From the NCBI GenBank assembly GCA_045595325.1, contig JAZOAG010000077.1, positions 1-64,000 on the forward strand: a stretch of 64,000 bases of DNA, given 5' to 3'. The stretch's first letter is position 1, and every line of letters starts with the position of its first letter. The position numbers and the translations under genes were made by a program. This document shows positions 44,266 to 53,124 of this stretch, piece by piece. Origin of the DNA: UBA3766 sp045595325. GTDB taxonomy: Bacteria; Bacillota; Clostridia; Lachnospirales; Lachnospiraceae. The notes under the pieces were generated by a model. That model saw only the letters and a list, made by a program, of their open reading frames with translations. It did not search any database and was not told the origin of the DNA.

Positions 44266-45735
44266 TTACTGAATCTTTCTGAAAAGCTCCTTGCATGCAG
44301 GATAGATTTCTTTAAACTGCTGATATCTTGCTTCATATTTCGCAACAAGTTCCGCATCCGGTTCAACGGTATCAATAATCTTAACAAGCTTAGCTGCTGC
44401 AGCTTCTACATTCTCGTATTCACCGCAACCTACTGCTGCAAGCATTGCGCCGCCAAGTGCAGGACCTTCTTCGCTTTCGATTACATCAACCTTGACATTT
44501 AAGATATTCGCAATCATCTTCTTCCAGAGAGGACTCTTTGCACCGCCACCGCAAATCTTGGTACGTTCAATCTTAATACCGAGTGCCTTTGCAACTTCGA
44601 AAGAATCTCTAAGTGCAAATGCAACACCTTCCAAAACAGCCTGCGTCATATCTGCTCTTGTGGAATCCATGGTAAGACCGATAAAAGTACCTCTTGCCAA
44701 AGGATCATTGATAGGAGAACGCTCGCCCATCAGGTAAGGCAGGAAGTATACATGGTTCTCGCCTAACTTCTCAATTGCCTTCTGTTCAGCTGCGTAATCC
44801 TTGGTTCCGATGATTTCATCCATCCACCACTTATTGCAGCTGGCTGCACTAAGCATACATCCCATTAAGTGATAGTTTCCGTCTGCATGTGCAAATGCAT
44901 GCAATGCATTGAAACTGTCTACACCAAAGTTCTTGGATGCAATGAAGATGGTTCCGCTGGTTCCTAAGGAAATGTTACAGTTACCATCGCCTACGGTTCC
45001 TGTTCCCACAGCAGCAGCAGCATTGTCTCCGGCACCTGCGATTACCTTACAGGTTGCAGGGATACCAAGTTCAGCAGCAACTTCGGGAAGAAGTGTTCCA
45101 ACAACTTCGTAGCTTTCAAAAATTTTCGCAAGCTTATCCGTAGTGATGCCGCAGATATCGCACATCTCTTTAGACCAGCAACGATTCTTTACGTCAAATA
45201 AAAGCATGCCGGAAGCATCGGAAACATCTGTACAATGTACGCCGGAAAGCTTATATGCAATATAGTCCTTCGGCAACATAATCTTCTCAATCTTTGCAAA
45301 ATTCTCAGGCTCATTCTCCTTCATCCAAAGGATCTTAGGAGCTGTAAATCCTGTAAACGCAATGTTTGCGGTATATTCGGATAATTTATCGGTTCCGATT
45401 ACCTGATTCAGATAATCTGTCTCCTTTGTGGTTCTTCCGTCATTCCATAAAATAGCGGGACGAATCACGTTATCCTGTGCATCTAACACTACAAGACCAT
45501 GCATCTGTCCGCCGAAACTGATTCCGGCTACTGCAGACTTATCAAAGTCTTTGATTAATTCCTTGATTCCTTCCATACTCTCTCTGTACCAGTCTTCCGG
45601 CTTCTGTTCAGACCAGCCCGGCTTCGGGAATGAAAGAGGATATTCCTTTGATACGATATTCAAAATCTTTCCTGCCTCGTCCATCAGCAACAATTTAACC
45701 GCTGATGTACCAAGATCAACACCAATGTATAACAT
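44266..45735 (-). CDS. xylB: Xylulokinase
   Basis: The 489-residue kinase belongs to the FGGY family. MLYIGVDLGTSAVK is the N-terminal phosphate loop, GISFGGQMHGLVVLD near residue 75 is the typical xylulokinase segment, ILWNDGRT follows, and GAGDNAAAAVG and LGTSGTIF mark the C-terminal FGGY half, ending with ICGGGAKSPLW. It phosphorylates D-xylulose for the transketolases. The ATG at 45735 is 7 bases after AAGGAGG; an earlier frame extension lies in the operator. It is the first gene of the xylB-DUF4867-isomerase operon. Confidence 0.93.
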   Translation of the reverse strand: MLYIGVDLGTSAVKLLLMDEAGKILNIVSKEYPLSFPKPGWSEQKPEDWYRESMEGIKELIKDFDKSAVAGISFGGQMHGLVVLDAQDNVIRPAILWNDGRTTKETDYLNQVIGTDKLSEYTANIAFTGFTAPKILWMKENEPENFAKIEKIMLPKDYIAYKLSGVHCTDVSDASGMLLFDVKNRCWSKEMCDICGITTDKLAKIFESYEVVGTLLPEVAAELGIPATCKVIAGAGDNAAAAVGTGTVGDGNCNISLGTSGTIFIASKNFGVDSFNALHAFAHADGNYHLMGCMLSAASCNKWWMDEIIGTKDYAAEQKAIEKLGENHVYFLPYLMGERSPINDPLARGTFIGLTMDSTRADMTQAVLEGVAFALRDSFEVAKALGIKIERTKICGGGAKSPLWKKMIANILNVKVDVIESEEGPALGGAMLAAVGCGEYENVEAAAAKLVKIIDTVEPDAELVAKYEARYQQFKEIYPACKELFRKIQ

Positions 45736-45762
45736 GTCTTTACCTCCTTGAAAATTTCGCCC

Positions 45763-45786
45763 GGGAACGTGCCCGTGCACAATTCC
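45763..45786 (-). promoter_or_regulatory. Candidate LacI operator at the xylB promoter
   Basis: The forward strand at 45763-45786 has GGAA and TTCC ends around GTGCCCGTGCACA, with an inverted GTGC-CCGT-GCAC core. It lies exactly at the predicted transcription start. The 8-mer CGTGCACA recurs at 46005 on the LacI side. The two sites are plausible autoregulatory targets. Confidence 0.45.
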
Positions 45787-45815
45787 ATAATATCTATTTT
45801 AGGGGAAAAAATCAA
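45787..45815 (-). promoter_or_regulatory. Promoter of the xylB operon
   Basis: The minus strand has TTGATT (45810-45815), a 17-base spacer and TATTAT (45787-45792). It faces the divergent LacI promoter. Confidence 0.65.
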
Positions 45816-46004
45816 TATTTTTTCACAAAAAGAAGCAGCATGTTTTATTTTCGTCACTTTCTACAAATATAATGCCTTTACTTGTGCAAAAAACATTCGG
45901 AAAATCCCTGTGCAGAACGGATTCTTTTCAGGCAAAATTGCACACCCGCACCGCTTAAATTCGTTGTCCCGCCCCTTCCAATCCCGTCTGCGGGAATTTT
46001 TACA

Positions 46005-46041
46005 CGTGCACACCTTGTTTTTTGGCCCGAATTAATATAAT
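46005..46041 (+). promoter_or_regulatory. LacI gene promoter with CGTGCACA box
   Basis: CGTGCACA (46005-46012) precedes a TATAAT at 46036-46041, with a weak TTGTTT about 15 bases upstream of it. Other GTGCA-rich segments occur at 45889, 45910 and 45939. The divergent region 45736-46123 therefore looks like a shared operator area. Confidence 0.4.
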
Positions 46042-46123
46042 ATATCTGATATAACTGTCACAAAAGAAAGGTGGCAGTTCCGCATTTTAAATGAATTTAC
46101 GAATCGCAAAAAAGGGGACAATC

Positions 46124-47140
46124 ATGGCTACGATGAAAGAAATCGCCGAACTGGCCGGCGTATCCAGAGGCACAGTGGACCGCGTACTGAATAAACGCGG
46201 TGCCGTCAATCCCAAAACTGAAGAGAAAATTCTCGAAATAGCCCGGGCGTTGGAATACAAACCCAACCGTGCCGGCATTGCTTTGGCTGCCCAGAAGCGT
46301 AGATTTCGTTTCGGCATCGTTATGTTCGGAGAAAAGAATCCCTTTTTCGAAGATGTACGAAACGGTTTCGAAGAACGCATCCGCGAACTGGAGGAATATA
46401 ACTGTACCGTATTGATGCGCACCACTTCCGACTTTGGTGTGAAAGACCAGTTAGATGCCATTGACTCCCTTGTGGCAGAAGGCATCAGCGGTCTGGCATT
46501 GGCGCCCCAGAACGACCCTTGCATTGCTGCAAAAATAAACGAGTTATTCGAATCAGGAATCCCCACCGTAACATTTAATACGGACATTGAGAATTCCAGC
46601 CGCATTGCCTATGTAGGAAGCGACTATTATCAATGCGGACAGACCGCCGCAGGGCTTTTGCATCTTATGACCCATGATGAGGTCAAAATAGGAATTATAA
46701 GCGGCTCTTCCAAGATTCTCTGTCACACAGAGAGAATCGCAGGCTTCAAAGACCGGCTGGCACAGTTTTCCAATATGCAGGTGATTGATTACATCGAAAA
46801 CAACGATGATGATTTCATCAGTTATGAACGAACCAAAGACATGCTGGAAGCCAATCCTGACATGAACGCAATATTCTTCGCAGCCGGTGGCACCTACGGC
46901 GGTTGCAAGGCAATCCTTGCCTCAGGACGCAAGGACATTAAAGTCATTACCTTTGACAAAATCGATACCACTGTGGAGATGATGGATTTAGACGTAATAT
47001 CCGCAACCATCTGTCAGCAACCTAAAGTACAGGGTTCCCTCCCCTTAAAGATTCTTTTTAATTTCCTTACTACCGGGGAATTACCGGCCAGGGAACGAAT
47101 TTTTACCAAAGTGGAAATCCGTATCAAAGAGAATATTTAA
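46124..47140 (+). CDS. LacI-family transcriptional regulator
   Basis: The 338-residue protein has the LacI HTH at the N-terminus (MKEIAELAGVSRGTVDRVLNKRGAVN) and a periplasmic-binding-like effector domain (residues about 60-330: FGIVMFGEKNPFF, LALAPQND, AYVGSDYYQCGQ, DKIDTTVEMM). It lies divergent from the xylB operon and probably represses it in the absence of a pentose ligand. ATG at 46124 is 6 bases after GGGG and is preferred to 46091. Confidence 0.9.
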   Translation: MATMKEIAELAGVSRGTVDRVLNKRGAVNPKTEEKILEIARALEYKPNRAGIALAAQKRRFRFGIVMFGEKNPFFEDVRNGFEERIRELEEYNCTVLMRTTSDFGVKDQLDAIDSLVAEGISGLALAPQNDPCIAAKINELFESGIPTVTFNTDIENSSRIAYVGSDYYQCGQTAAGLLHLMTHDEVKIGIISGSSKILCHTERIAGFKDRLAQFSNMQVIDYIENNDDDFISYERTKDMLEANPDMNAIFFAAGGTYGGCKAILASGRKDIKVITFDKIDTTVEMMDLDVISATICQQPKVQGSLPLKILFNFLTTGELPARERIFTKVEIRIKENI

Positions 47141-47156
47141 TATCACAAACAGCAAA

Positions 47157-47201
47157 AAGGACTTTTACCGGCATTCCTCTATGACACCGATAAAAGTCCT
47201 T
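47157..47201. terminator. Terminator between convergent lacI and GGDEF genes
   Basis: AAGGACTTTTA (47157-47167) pairs with TAAAAGTCCTT (47191-47201), with an additional inner CCGG/CCGAT region and an ATTTTC tail. It ends the LacI transcript and may serve both strands. Confidence 0.7.
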
Positions 47202-47264
47202 ATTTTCGTAAACACCGTAACGTTTTTCGCCAATCCGCAAAATAAATATTACCGATAGCTTAGA

Positions 47265-49205
47265 TTACTGTGCATTATAAAAGCGCACGCCCGCCTGCTT
47301 TTTGCGTTTTCTCTTTTCTTCGTACATAATAATATCCGCCTGATGCATACACTCTTTTAGCGGAATGGAAGTTTCTTCCACATAGATTCCCACACTGGCT
47401 TCAATAATATAATCTTCTTCAATCGCAGCATTCAATGCGGCAACCTTTTGGGCAAAAGAATCTCTAAACTTCTCTATTCTATCCGGCTCATCAAGAATCA
47501 AAATCGCTTCAAATTCATCGCCGCCGCTTCGGGCACATATTTCATTTTCCCGGATGGATTCTTCTAATGCCCTGCTGATTCCCACCAAAGCTTCATCACC
47601 AATCTTATGACCAAAATGGTCATTGATGTATTTCAGACCATCCATATCAAGACTAACCATTGCCAGTTTCACATTCTCTTTCTTTGCCCAGTCAGAAATA
47701 TGCACATAATTCTGTTCAAAACCACGACGGTTGTAAAGGTTTGTAAGAGGATCCCGCAAGTAAAGATGCATAGCATCTCTTACGGACAAGAGATTCTGAT
47801 GCATGTAAATTCTGCGAAGCGTATCCCCGAAATACATACAAAGAAGTTCAAACTTCTCGTCCGGAATTGCCTCCGGTTCATCTGACATCTGGAAGATAAA
47901 ATATCCGTAGGTCTCATTCTGAGAATGAATCGGCGCAATAATACTTGCCGTCCCCTGCAACTCCTTCTCATATTTCTCGGGAAGAATATCCTGCTTGTCA
48001 AACAAAATATCCTCTTCTATCTCCGTCCCGTCCGCGCTTACCACCCGGCGAAGACTGACCATTCTGTCTCTCTTCTCGGCAGCTTCCGCTCTGGCCTTAG
48101 GGGATAATTCTCTGGCTCTTTCGAAATATCTCTCCAATTCCTCTTCTGAAATGTCCTGTCTCTTCAGGCAGATGTAATACCGGTCCACAGGCATCCCGCG
48201 CAAATACCGTTTGGCAAAATCAAAACACTCCTCTTCTGTAGATGCCCTTCCCGAATCAGACTGCATATAGATTGCCTGCTTCGTCATATAACGCACCTGC
48301 ATCATCTGTCTGTGATAAATATCTTTGTTAAAGGACACGGAATCTTTATTGCATCCGCAGCTTCCTCTGTATCTGATTTTGGATTCAATCCATCGAATTT
48401 TCGGCACCACATCCCCATTTGCCAGATCGATGGCCATGCCCAGCGCTGCCCTTGCCATATTTTCAAAAGGAACCTTCACCGTTGTCAGCGGGGGCAGATA
48501 CATCTGAGCTTCTTCCAAATCATCAAAACCGGAAATACAAATATCATCCGGAATCTTATATCCGCGCTTAATCAATTCGTCACACACGGATAACGCCATA
48601 TAATCATTGGAGAATACAATTGCCTCCGGCAGAGAACCATCATATCCTTTCAAAAAATAATCCAGTATTTCAGGCCCTTTATTACGCCAGTAATCACCTT
48701 CAAAAATCATTCTGTCTTCTACTTCAATCCCTGCTTCGTTCATCGCCTCAAGGTATCCGTCAAGACGTTCTTTTGCATCCGGTGAATTCATTCGGCCCGT
48801 TACAAAGCAGACTTTTTTCATCTGATGTTCATATAAAAAATGTTTCGTCACTTCATACATTGCGGCCTGATTGTGCACCAAAACATTATATTGTCCCGCT
48901 TCTTCATGGCGAATTCCAAGCACGGGGCACTTGGCATTACGCTCCAGATGCGCAACCAGTTCATCATGCATATCATAGCGGGCCATTGTGTCTCCGGCAA
49001 CCATAATACACTGATAATTATCTAAATTCGCTAAATATAAAATAGATTTTTCGCCCTCAGCATGAAGCAGGTTATCATCCTGCAAACCAAAAGACGCAAA
49101 AACATGGAGCTCCACACCTCTTTCCCGGGCGTAACTCTCCATGGTTTTAATAATCTGTTTTCCGAAAGGCTGATGAACATCACTGATAAAAAGTGCTATT
49201 TTCAT
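47265..49205 (-). CDS. Cytoplasmic LacI-type sugar-binding domain fused to GGDEF diguanylate cyclase, paralogue 2
   Basis: The 646-residue protein has the same plan as the one at 25008. It has an N-terminal LacI-like fold without a DNA-binding headpiece (KIALFISDVHQPFGKQ, CPVLGIRHEEAGQYNVL, FSNDYMALSVC, ISGFDDLEEAQMYLPPLTTV), a GSCGCN motif near residue 285, a middle sensor-like region and a GGDEF domain (ARSGGDEFEAIL) near 555. No RxxD inhibitory motif is seen. It is convergent to LacI and downstream of GH3. ATG at 49205 follows GGGGG. Sugar-linked c-di-GMP output is inferred. Confidence 0.82.
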   Translation of the reverse strand: MKIALFISDVHQPFGKQIIKTMESYARERGVELHVFASFGLQDDNLLHAEGEKSILYLANLDNYQCIMVAGDTMARYDMHDELVAHLERNAKCPVLGIRHEEAGQYNVLVHNQAAMYEVTKHFLYEHQMKKVCFVTGRMNSPDAKERLDGYLEAMNEAGIEVEDRMIFEGDYWRNKGPEILDYFLKGYDGSLPEAIVFSNDYMALSVCDELIKRGYKIPDDICISGFDDLEEAQMYLPPLTTVKVPFENMARAALGMAIDLANGDVVPKIRWIESKIRYRGSCGCNKDSVSFNKDIYHRQMMQVRYMTKQAIYMQSDSGRASTEEECFDFAKRYLRGMPVDRYYICLKRQDISEEELERYFERARELSPKARAEAAEKRDRMVSLRRVVSADGTEIEEDILFDKQDILPEKYEKELQGTASIIAPIHSQNETYGYFIFQMSDEPEAIPDEKFELLCMYFGDTLRRIYMHQNLLSVRDAMHLYLRDPLTNLYNRRGFEQNYVHISDWAKKENVKLAMVSLDMDGLKYINDHFGHKIGDEALVGISRALEESIRENEICARSGGDEFEAILILDEPDRIEKFRDSFAQKVAALNAAIEEDYIIEASVGIYVEETSIPLKECMHQADIIMYEEKRKRKKQAGVRFYNAQ

Positions 49206-49245
49206 TCTGTTTCCCCCGTTAGTCAACTTTTTCTTCCACACAATA

Positions 49246-49283
49246 TACCGCTACGGCAGGCTCATATTACCTGCCGCACGGTA
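49246..49283 (-). terminator. Interrupted hairpin between GH3 and GGDEF genes
   Basis: CGGCAGG/CCTGCCG with outer TACCG/CGGTA form an interrupted stem. No clear T-run follows, so it may be a weak terminator or an mRNA-stabilising structure. Confidence 0.4.
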
Positions 49284-49327
49284 AAAATCCGCTTAAAATT
49301 TGCGGCTCATTATTCCGAATCTTATCA

Positions 49328-51439
49328 TTAGACAGTAATCTTAATACTCTCTTTTCCTGTCAGTTCCCTGGTTCGTTCATCAGGCTGACCAAGGCCTACA
49401 TAAACAGAAGCACCGGTTCCGTCCCAAACCTTCTTACCATCTTCATTGATGGTGGCAAAAGCATCGGCACCAATGGATAATTCCACTGTTTTGGTCTCGC
49501 CTGCTTCCAGACTTACGCGCTTAAATGCAGCCAGCTTTGTATTTTTTACTTCATTTGCACTGCCTTCAACCCTTACATAAACCTGCACAACCTCATCCAC
49601 TGCAATCTTACCGCTGTTTACCACTGTAGCGGTAACAGACACTACCCCATCTGTTATATCGGCATAAGAAACATTATCCTTAAGCGCTGCGCCTGTAACT
49701 GCTGTATCCGAATAAGTAAGACCATATCCAAACGGATACAAAGGAGCACTTTCCAAATAGCGATAAGTACGTCCTTTCATGGAATAATCTTCGAAATCAG
49801 GCAGGTCTTCCGTGTTACGGTATAAAGTAACAGGTAATTTACCGGAAGGAGAAATCTCTCCGAAGAGCATTTCTGCAATCTCCTTTCCGCCTCTTGCACC
49901 GGGATACCAGGTCTGTAAGATGGCATTTGCATGCTCATCCGCATAACATAAATCCATTGCACTTCCGGTCATTACAAGAAGAACAAAAGGTTTACCGGTT
50001 TCTTTCACTGCTTCCAAAAGAATTCTCTGAGATTCAGGAAGCTGCAAATCCGTCTTATCACCGGAAGCATAGGAATTTCCCGTATCGCCTTCTTCCCCTT
50101 CCAGTGTCTCATCAAGACCAAGACAGAGAACAACCACATCAGAGTGATTTGCTACGGTGCGGGCTTCGGAAAGTCTGTCGCCTGCCATTGCAAGAGGTTC
50201 CACCCTGTCTTTATATAAATGACTGCCTTCAGAATACAACACACGTACATCTTCTCCCAGATAATTCTGAATTCCTTCCAGAACGGTAATATAACGGGAA
50301 GAGGTTCCGTGGTAATTTCCAATCAGGGCAGCTCTGGAGTTTGCATTAGGACCAATCACACCAATAGTCTTAATCGCATCTTTCTGAAGCGGGAGAATTC
50401 CGTCGTTCTTTAAAAGAACTACACATTCCTTTGTTGCTCTTGAAGCCAACGCAAGATGCTCCTTACATTCTACCACTTCATAAGGAATCTTATCATATTC
50501 CGTTTCATCAAACATACCCAAAAGGAAACGGGTTGTAAAAAGACGAATTGCAGATCGTTTCAAATGCTCTAAGGGAATCAATCCTTCTTCATAAGCATCC
50601 AGAATTCTCTGATAAGTACATCCGCAGTTAACATCACAGCCCATCTCAAGTGCAAGCTTTACACTTTCTTCAGGACGTGAGGTTACCTTATGCTGCTCAT
50701 GAAAATCACGTACTGCCCAACAGTCAGAAACGTAGTGACCTTCAAATTCCCACTGGCCGCGTAAAACATCTTCCATCAAATACGAATGTGCACAGCAAGG
50801 CTCGCCGTTGGTACGGTTATATGCACCCATAACGGACTCAACCTTAGCCTCCTTTACGCATGCCTCAAACTGAGGAAGGTATGTTTCCCACATATCCTTC
50901 ATATTTGCCTTTGCGTCAAAATGATGACGAAGTGCCTCAGGACCGGAATGAACCGCAAAATGCTTTGCACATGCAGCTGTTAACAAATATTCTCCGTCTC
51001 CCTGCAAGCCCTTGATAAAGGATACGCCGAGACGACTGATTAAATGGGGATCCTCACCATAGGTCTCATGTCCCCGTCCCCATCTTGGGTCACGGAAAAG
51101 ATTTACGTTAGGGGACCAGATTGTCAAGCCCTTGTAAATATCTCTGTCTCCCTGTGCAGACTGCTCATTATACTTTCCGCGGGCCTCTGTTGCAACAGCT
51201 TTTCCCACTTCTCCAAGAAGCTCTTCATCAAAGGTTGCACCCATAGCAATCGCCTGGGGGAATACGGTACCGGTACCGGCTCTTGCCACACCATGTAGTC
51301 CCTCGTTCCACCAGTTATACGCCGGAATACCAAGCCTCTCAATCTCATCTGCGTCGAACCGAAGCTGAGATGCTAATTCTTCCACGGTCATCTGTTCTAC
51401 AAGTTCTGTTGCGCGTCTTTTTGCTTCTTCTCTGTTCAT
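49328..51439 (-). CDS. GH3 beta-xylosidase/beta-glucosidase
   Basis: The 703-residue enzyme has the GH3 N-domain (WWNEGLHGVARAG near 42, RDPRWGRGHETYGEDP near 115, KHFAVHSGPE near 160), with the nucleophile Asp in GHYVSDCWAVRD near 235. It also has the GH3 C-domain (VIGPNANSRAALIGNYHG) and a C-terminal fibronectin III-like domain. No signal peptide is present. It removes terminal beta-linked xylose or glucose residues; the locus favours xylosidase. It follows GH43 by 39 bases. Confidence 0.9.
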   Translation of the reverse strand: MNREEAKRRATELVEQMTVEELASQLRFDADEIERLGIPAYNWWNEGLHGVARAGTGTVFPQAIAMGATFDEELLGEVGKAVATEARGKYNEQSAQGDRDIYKGLTIWSPNVNLFRDPRWGRGHETYGEDPHLISRLGVSFIKGLQGDGEYLLTAACAKHFAVHSGPEALRHHFDAKANMKDMWETYLPQFEACVKEAKVESVMGAYNRTNGEPCCAHSYLMEDVLRGQWEFEGHYVSDCWAVRDFHEQHKVTSRPEESVKLALEMGCDVNCGCTYQRILDAYEEGLIPLEHLKRSAIRLFTTRFLLGMFDETEYDKIPYEVVECKEHLALASRATKECVVLLKNDGILPLQKDAIKTIGVIGPNANSRAALIGNYHGTSSRYITVLEGIQNYLGEDVRVLYSEGSHLYKDRVEPLAMAGDRLSEARTVANHSDVVVLCLGLDETLEGEEGDTGNSYASGDKTDLQLPESQRILLEAVKETGKPFVLLVMTGSAMDLCYADEHANAILQTWYPGARGGKEIAEMLFGEISPSGKLPVTLYRNTEDLPDFEDYSMKGRTYRYLESAPLYPFGYGLTYSDTAVTGAALKDNVSYADITDGVVSVTATVVNSGKIAVDEVVQVYVRVEGSANEVKNTKLAAFKRVSLEAGETKTVELSIGADAFATINEDGKKVWDGTGASVYVGLGQPDERTRELTGKESIKITV

Positions 51440-51478
51440 ACACCTTACTCCTTTACATTTCGTCTATTGCTAATATTC

Positions 51479-52891
51479 CTATTTATCCTTCTCTGTGGAT
51501 AAAATAAAGCTCTTAAGTCCCGGTTCACCGCCTCCGTGGTAAGAAATGTACAATTCCTGAATTCCGTCGGGAATCTGCACGGGAGCACTGAACTTCGTCC
51601 AAATATTGGTATTATATGCAGGAATCTCGCATAAAACTTCCCCGTCCCACTTAGTACGCACATCAAAATGTCCATACACATATCCGCGAATCCAGAGAGA
51701 AATCTCATTGATTCCCTTGCAGTCGAAGTATTTGAAACCGATTACGGCTCCGTCGCGGATGTTTCCCACATAACCGACTTCTTCATCTCCGTCTTTCCCG
51801 TCCTGCATTACATACGGACCATCTAAATCCATAACATGGCGGTTTTCATTCCTGGTAAAGAAATTACATGCAATATATGCCGGATATTCACCTTCTCCCT
51901 TTAACGGACCACCATTTAAACCACAGGAAGTAACCTGCACCTGAGAAATGGAGCCATCCGGTGCAATGGTGAGTTTTTCCGCACAACCCTGTCTGCTGTA
52001 CCATGTTCCGTTGGTATGTCTATGATAAAAGATATACCAGTCATCCCCAATCTGAACCATGCTGCCGTGATTATTCGCACCAAAAGAGGTGGGGAATTCA
52101 GCCGGCTTATAGGTATCTATATTCATATCACAATTACTTACCAAAACACCTCCGTAAACAAATCCTTCCACCGCAGATTTGCTTGTGGCATAGCATAATT
52201 CATGCATAGCTTTTGAGGAATAAATAAAATAGTAAGTATCGTTAATCTTGCGAATGGAAGATGCTTCAAAGAACTCATGACCTTCAAAAGAAGTTCCTTC
52301 CCCGTACATACAGCCGGGTACCACAAGCTTCGGTGCTTCCAAAATAGTAAGCATGTCTGAATCCAGTACACACACCTTCGAACCGGTTCTGCTCTTATCT
52401 CCCATGCCGCAAAAACCGGTATATAAATATGTTATATTTCCCTCGGTCAGAACCCCGGGATCAAACTGTGGTTCATCCCCTTCTTTATCACCAAGTCTGG
52501 TTCCGTCCGCATAATGAACATATCCGTAAAATTCATACTGTCCCGCGGGGGTATCACATACTGCCACGGATACAAGAGATACGTGGTCAAGAACATAATA
52601 AAGATAGTATCTTCCATCAGGTCCAACCGTCACATCCGGTGCATATAAACACATGGAACCATCCTGATTTACGGGGTCCTGGGTTTTGCGATAAATCACC
52701 CCTTCAAATCTCCAGTCCGAAAGATCATCCACCGGTGCAGACCAGCACACATAATCTCCCATACAAAATACATAGCCGTTATAAAAATCATGGGAACCGT
52801 ATATATATACCCGCCCGTCAAACACATAAGGTTCTCCGTCCGGGACATACTCCCATGAAGGCAAATAAGGATTTACTGCTTGTTTTTTCAT
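51479..52891 (-). CDS. GH43 beta-xylosidase/arabinofuranosidase
   Basis: The 470-residue protein shows GH43 features: an N-terminal PDGEPYVFDGRVYIYGSHD (base Asp region), MCLYAPDVTVGPDG near 80 and the catalytic Glu in FEGHEFFEASSIRK near 210, followed by NNHGSMVQIGDDWYIFYHRH. A C-terminal beta-sandwich (residues about 335-465) may be a CBM6-like accessory domain. No signal peptide is seen. It is the first gene of a GH43-GH3 unit and divergent from an AraC regulator. Confidence 0.88.
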   Translation of the reverse strand: MKKQAVNPYLPSWEYVPDGEPYVFDGRVYIYGSHDFYNGYVFCMGDYVCWSAPVDDLSDWRFEGVIYRKTQDPVNQDGSMCLYAPDVTVGPDGRYYLYYVLDHVSLVSVAVCDTPAGQYEFYGYVHYADGTRLGDKEGDEPQFDPGVLTEGNITYLYTGFCGMGDKSRTGSKVCVLDSDMLTILEAPKLVVPGCMYGEGTSFEGHEFFEASSIRKINDTYYFIYSSKAMHELCYATSKSAVEGFVYGGVLVSNCDMNIDTYKPAEFPTSFGANNHGSMVQIGDDWYIFYHRHTNGTWYSRQGCAEKLTIAPDGSISQVQVTSCGLNGGPLKGEGEYPAYIACNFFTRNENRHVMDLDGPYVMQDGKDGDEEVGYVGNIRDGAVIGFKYFDCKGINEISLWIRGYVYGHFDVRTKWDGEVLCEIPAYNTNIWTKFSAPVQIPDGIQELYISYHGGGEPGLKSFILSTEKDK

Positions 52892-53124
52892 CTTCTTTCC
52901 TCTCCTATGATTCTATTTTAAATGATTTCATTTTTTTATTCAACTATACTTTCAAACTCTTTATCCGCAGAAAATTTATCGTTTGTTATCGCTTTCCTTT
53001 GTTTTACATTTGTTGTTATTTGTTTACAAATGTTGCTCTGTGTATTATTATAATAGAGACTTCATTTCCACCCGGTATCGATTCCGTTTGGAAAACAACA
53101 ATACAACTTAAGGAGAAAAACTAT

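Noticed and set aside
52429..53124. N-terminal extension of the AraC gene giving 558 residues
   Set aside because: The extension is antisense to GH43, has no ribosome binding site, and includes the promoter region; the ATG at 53125 has AAGGAG and begins the cupin domain.
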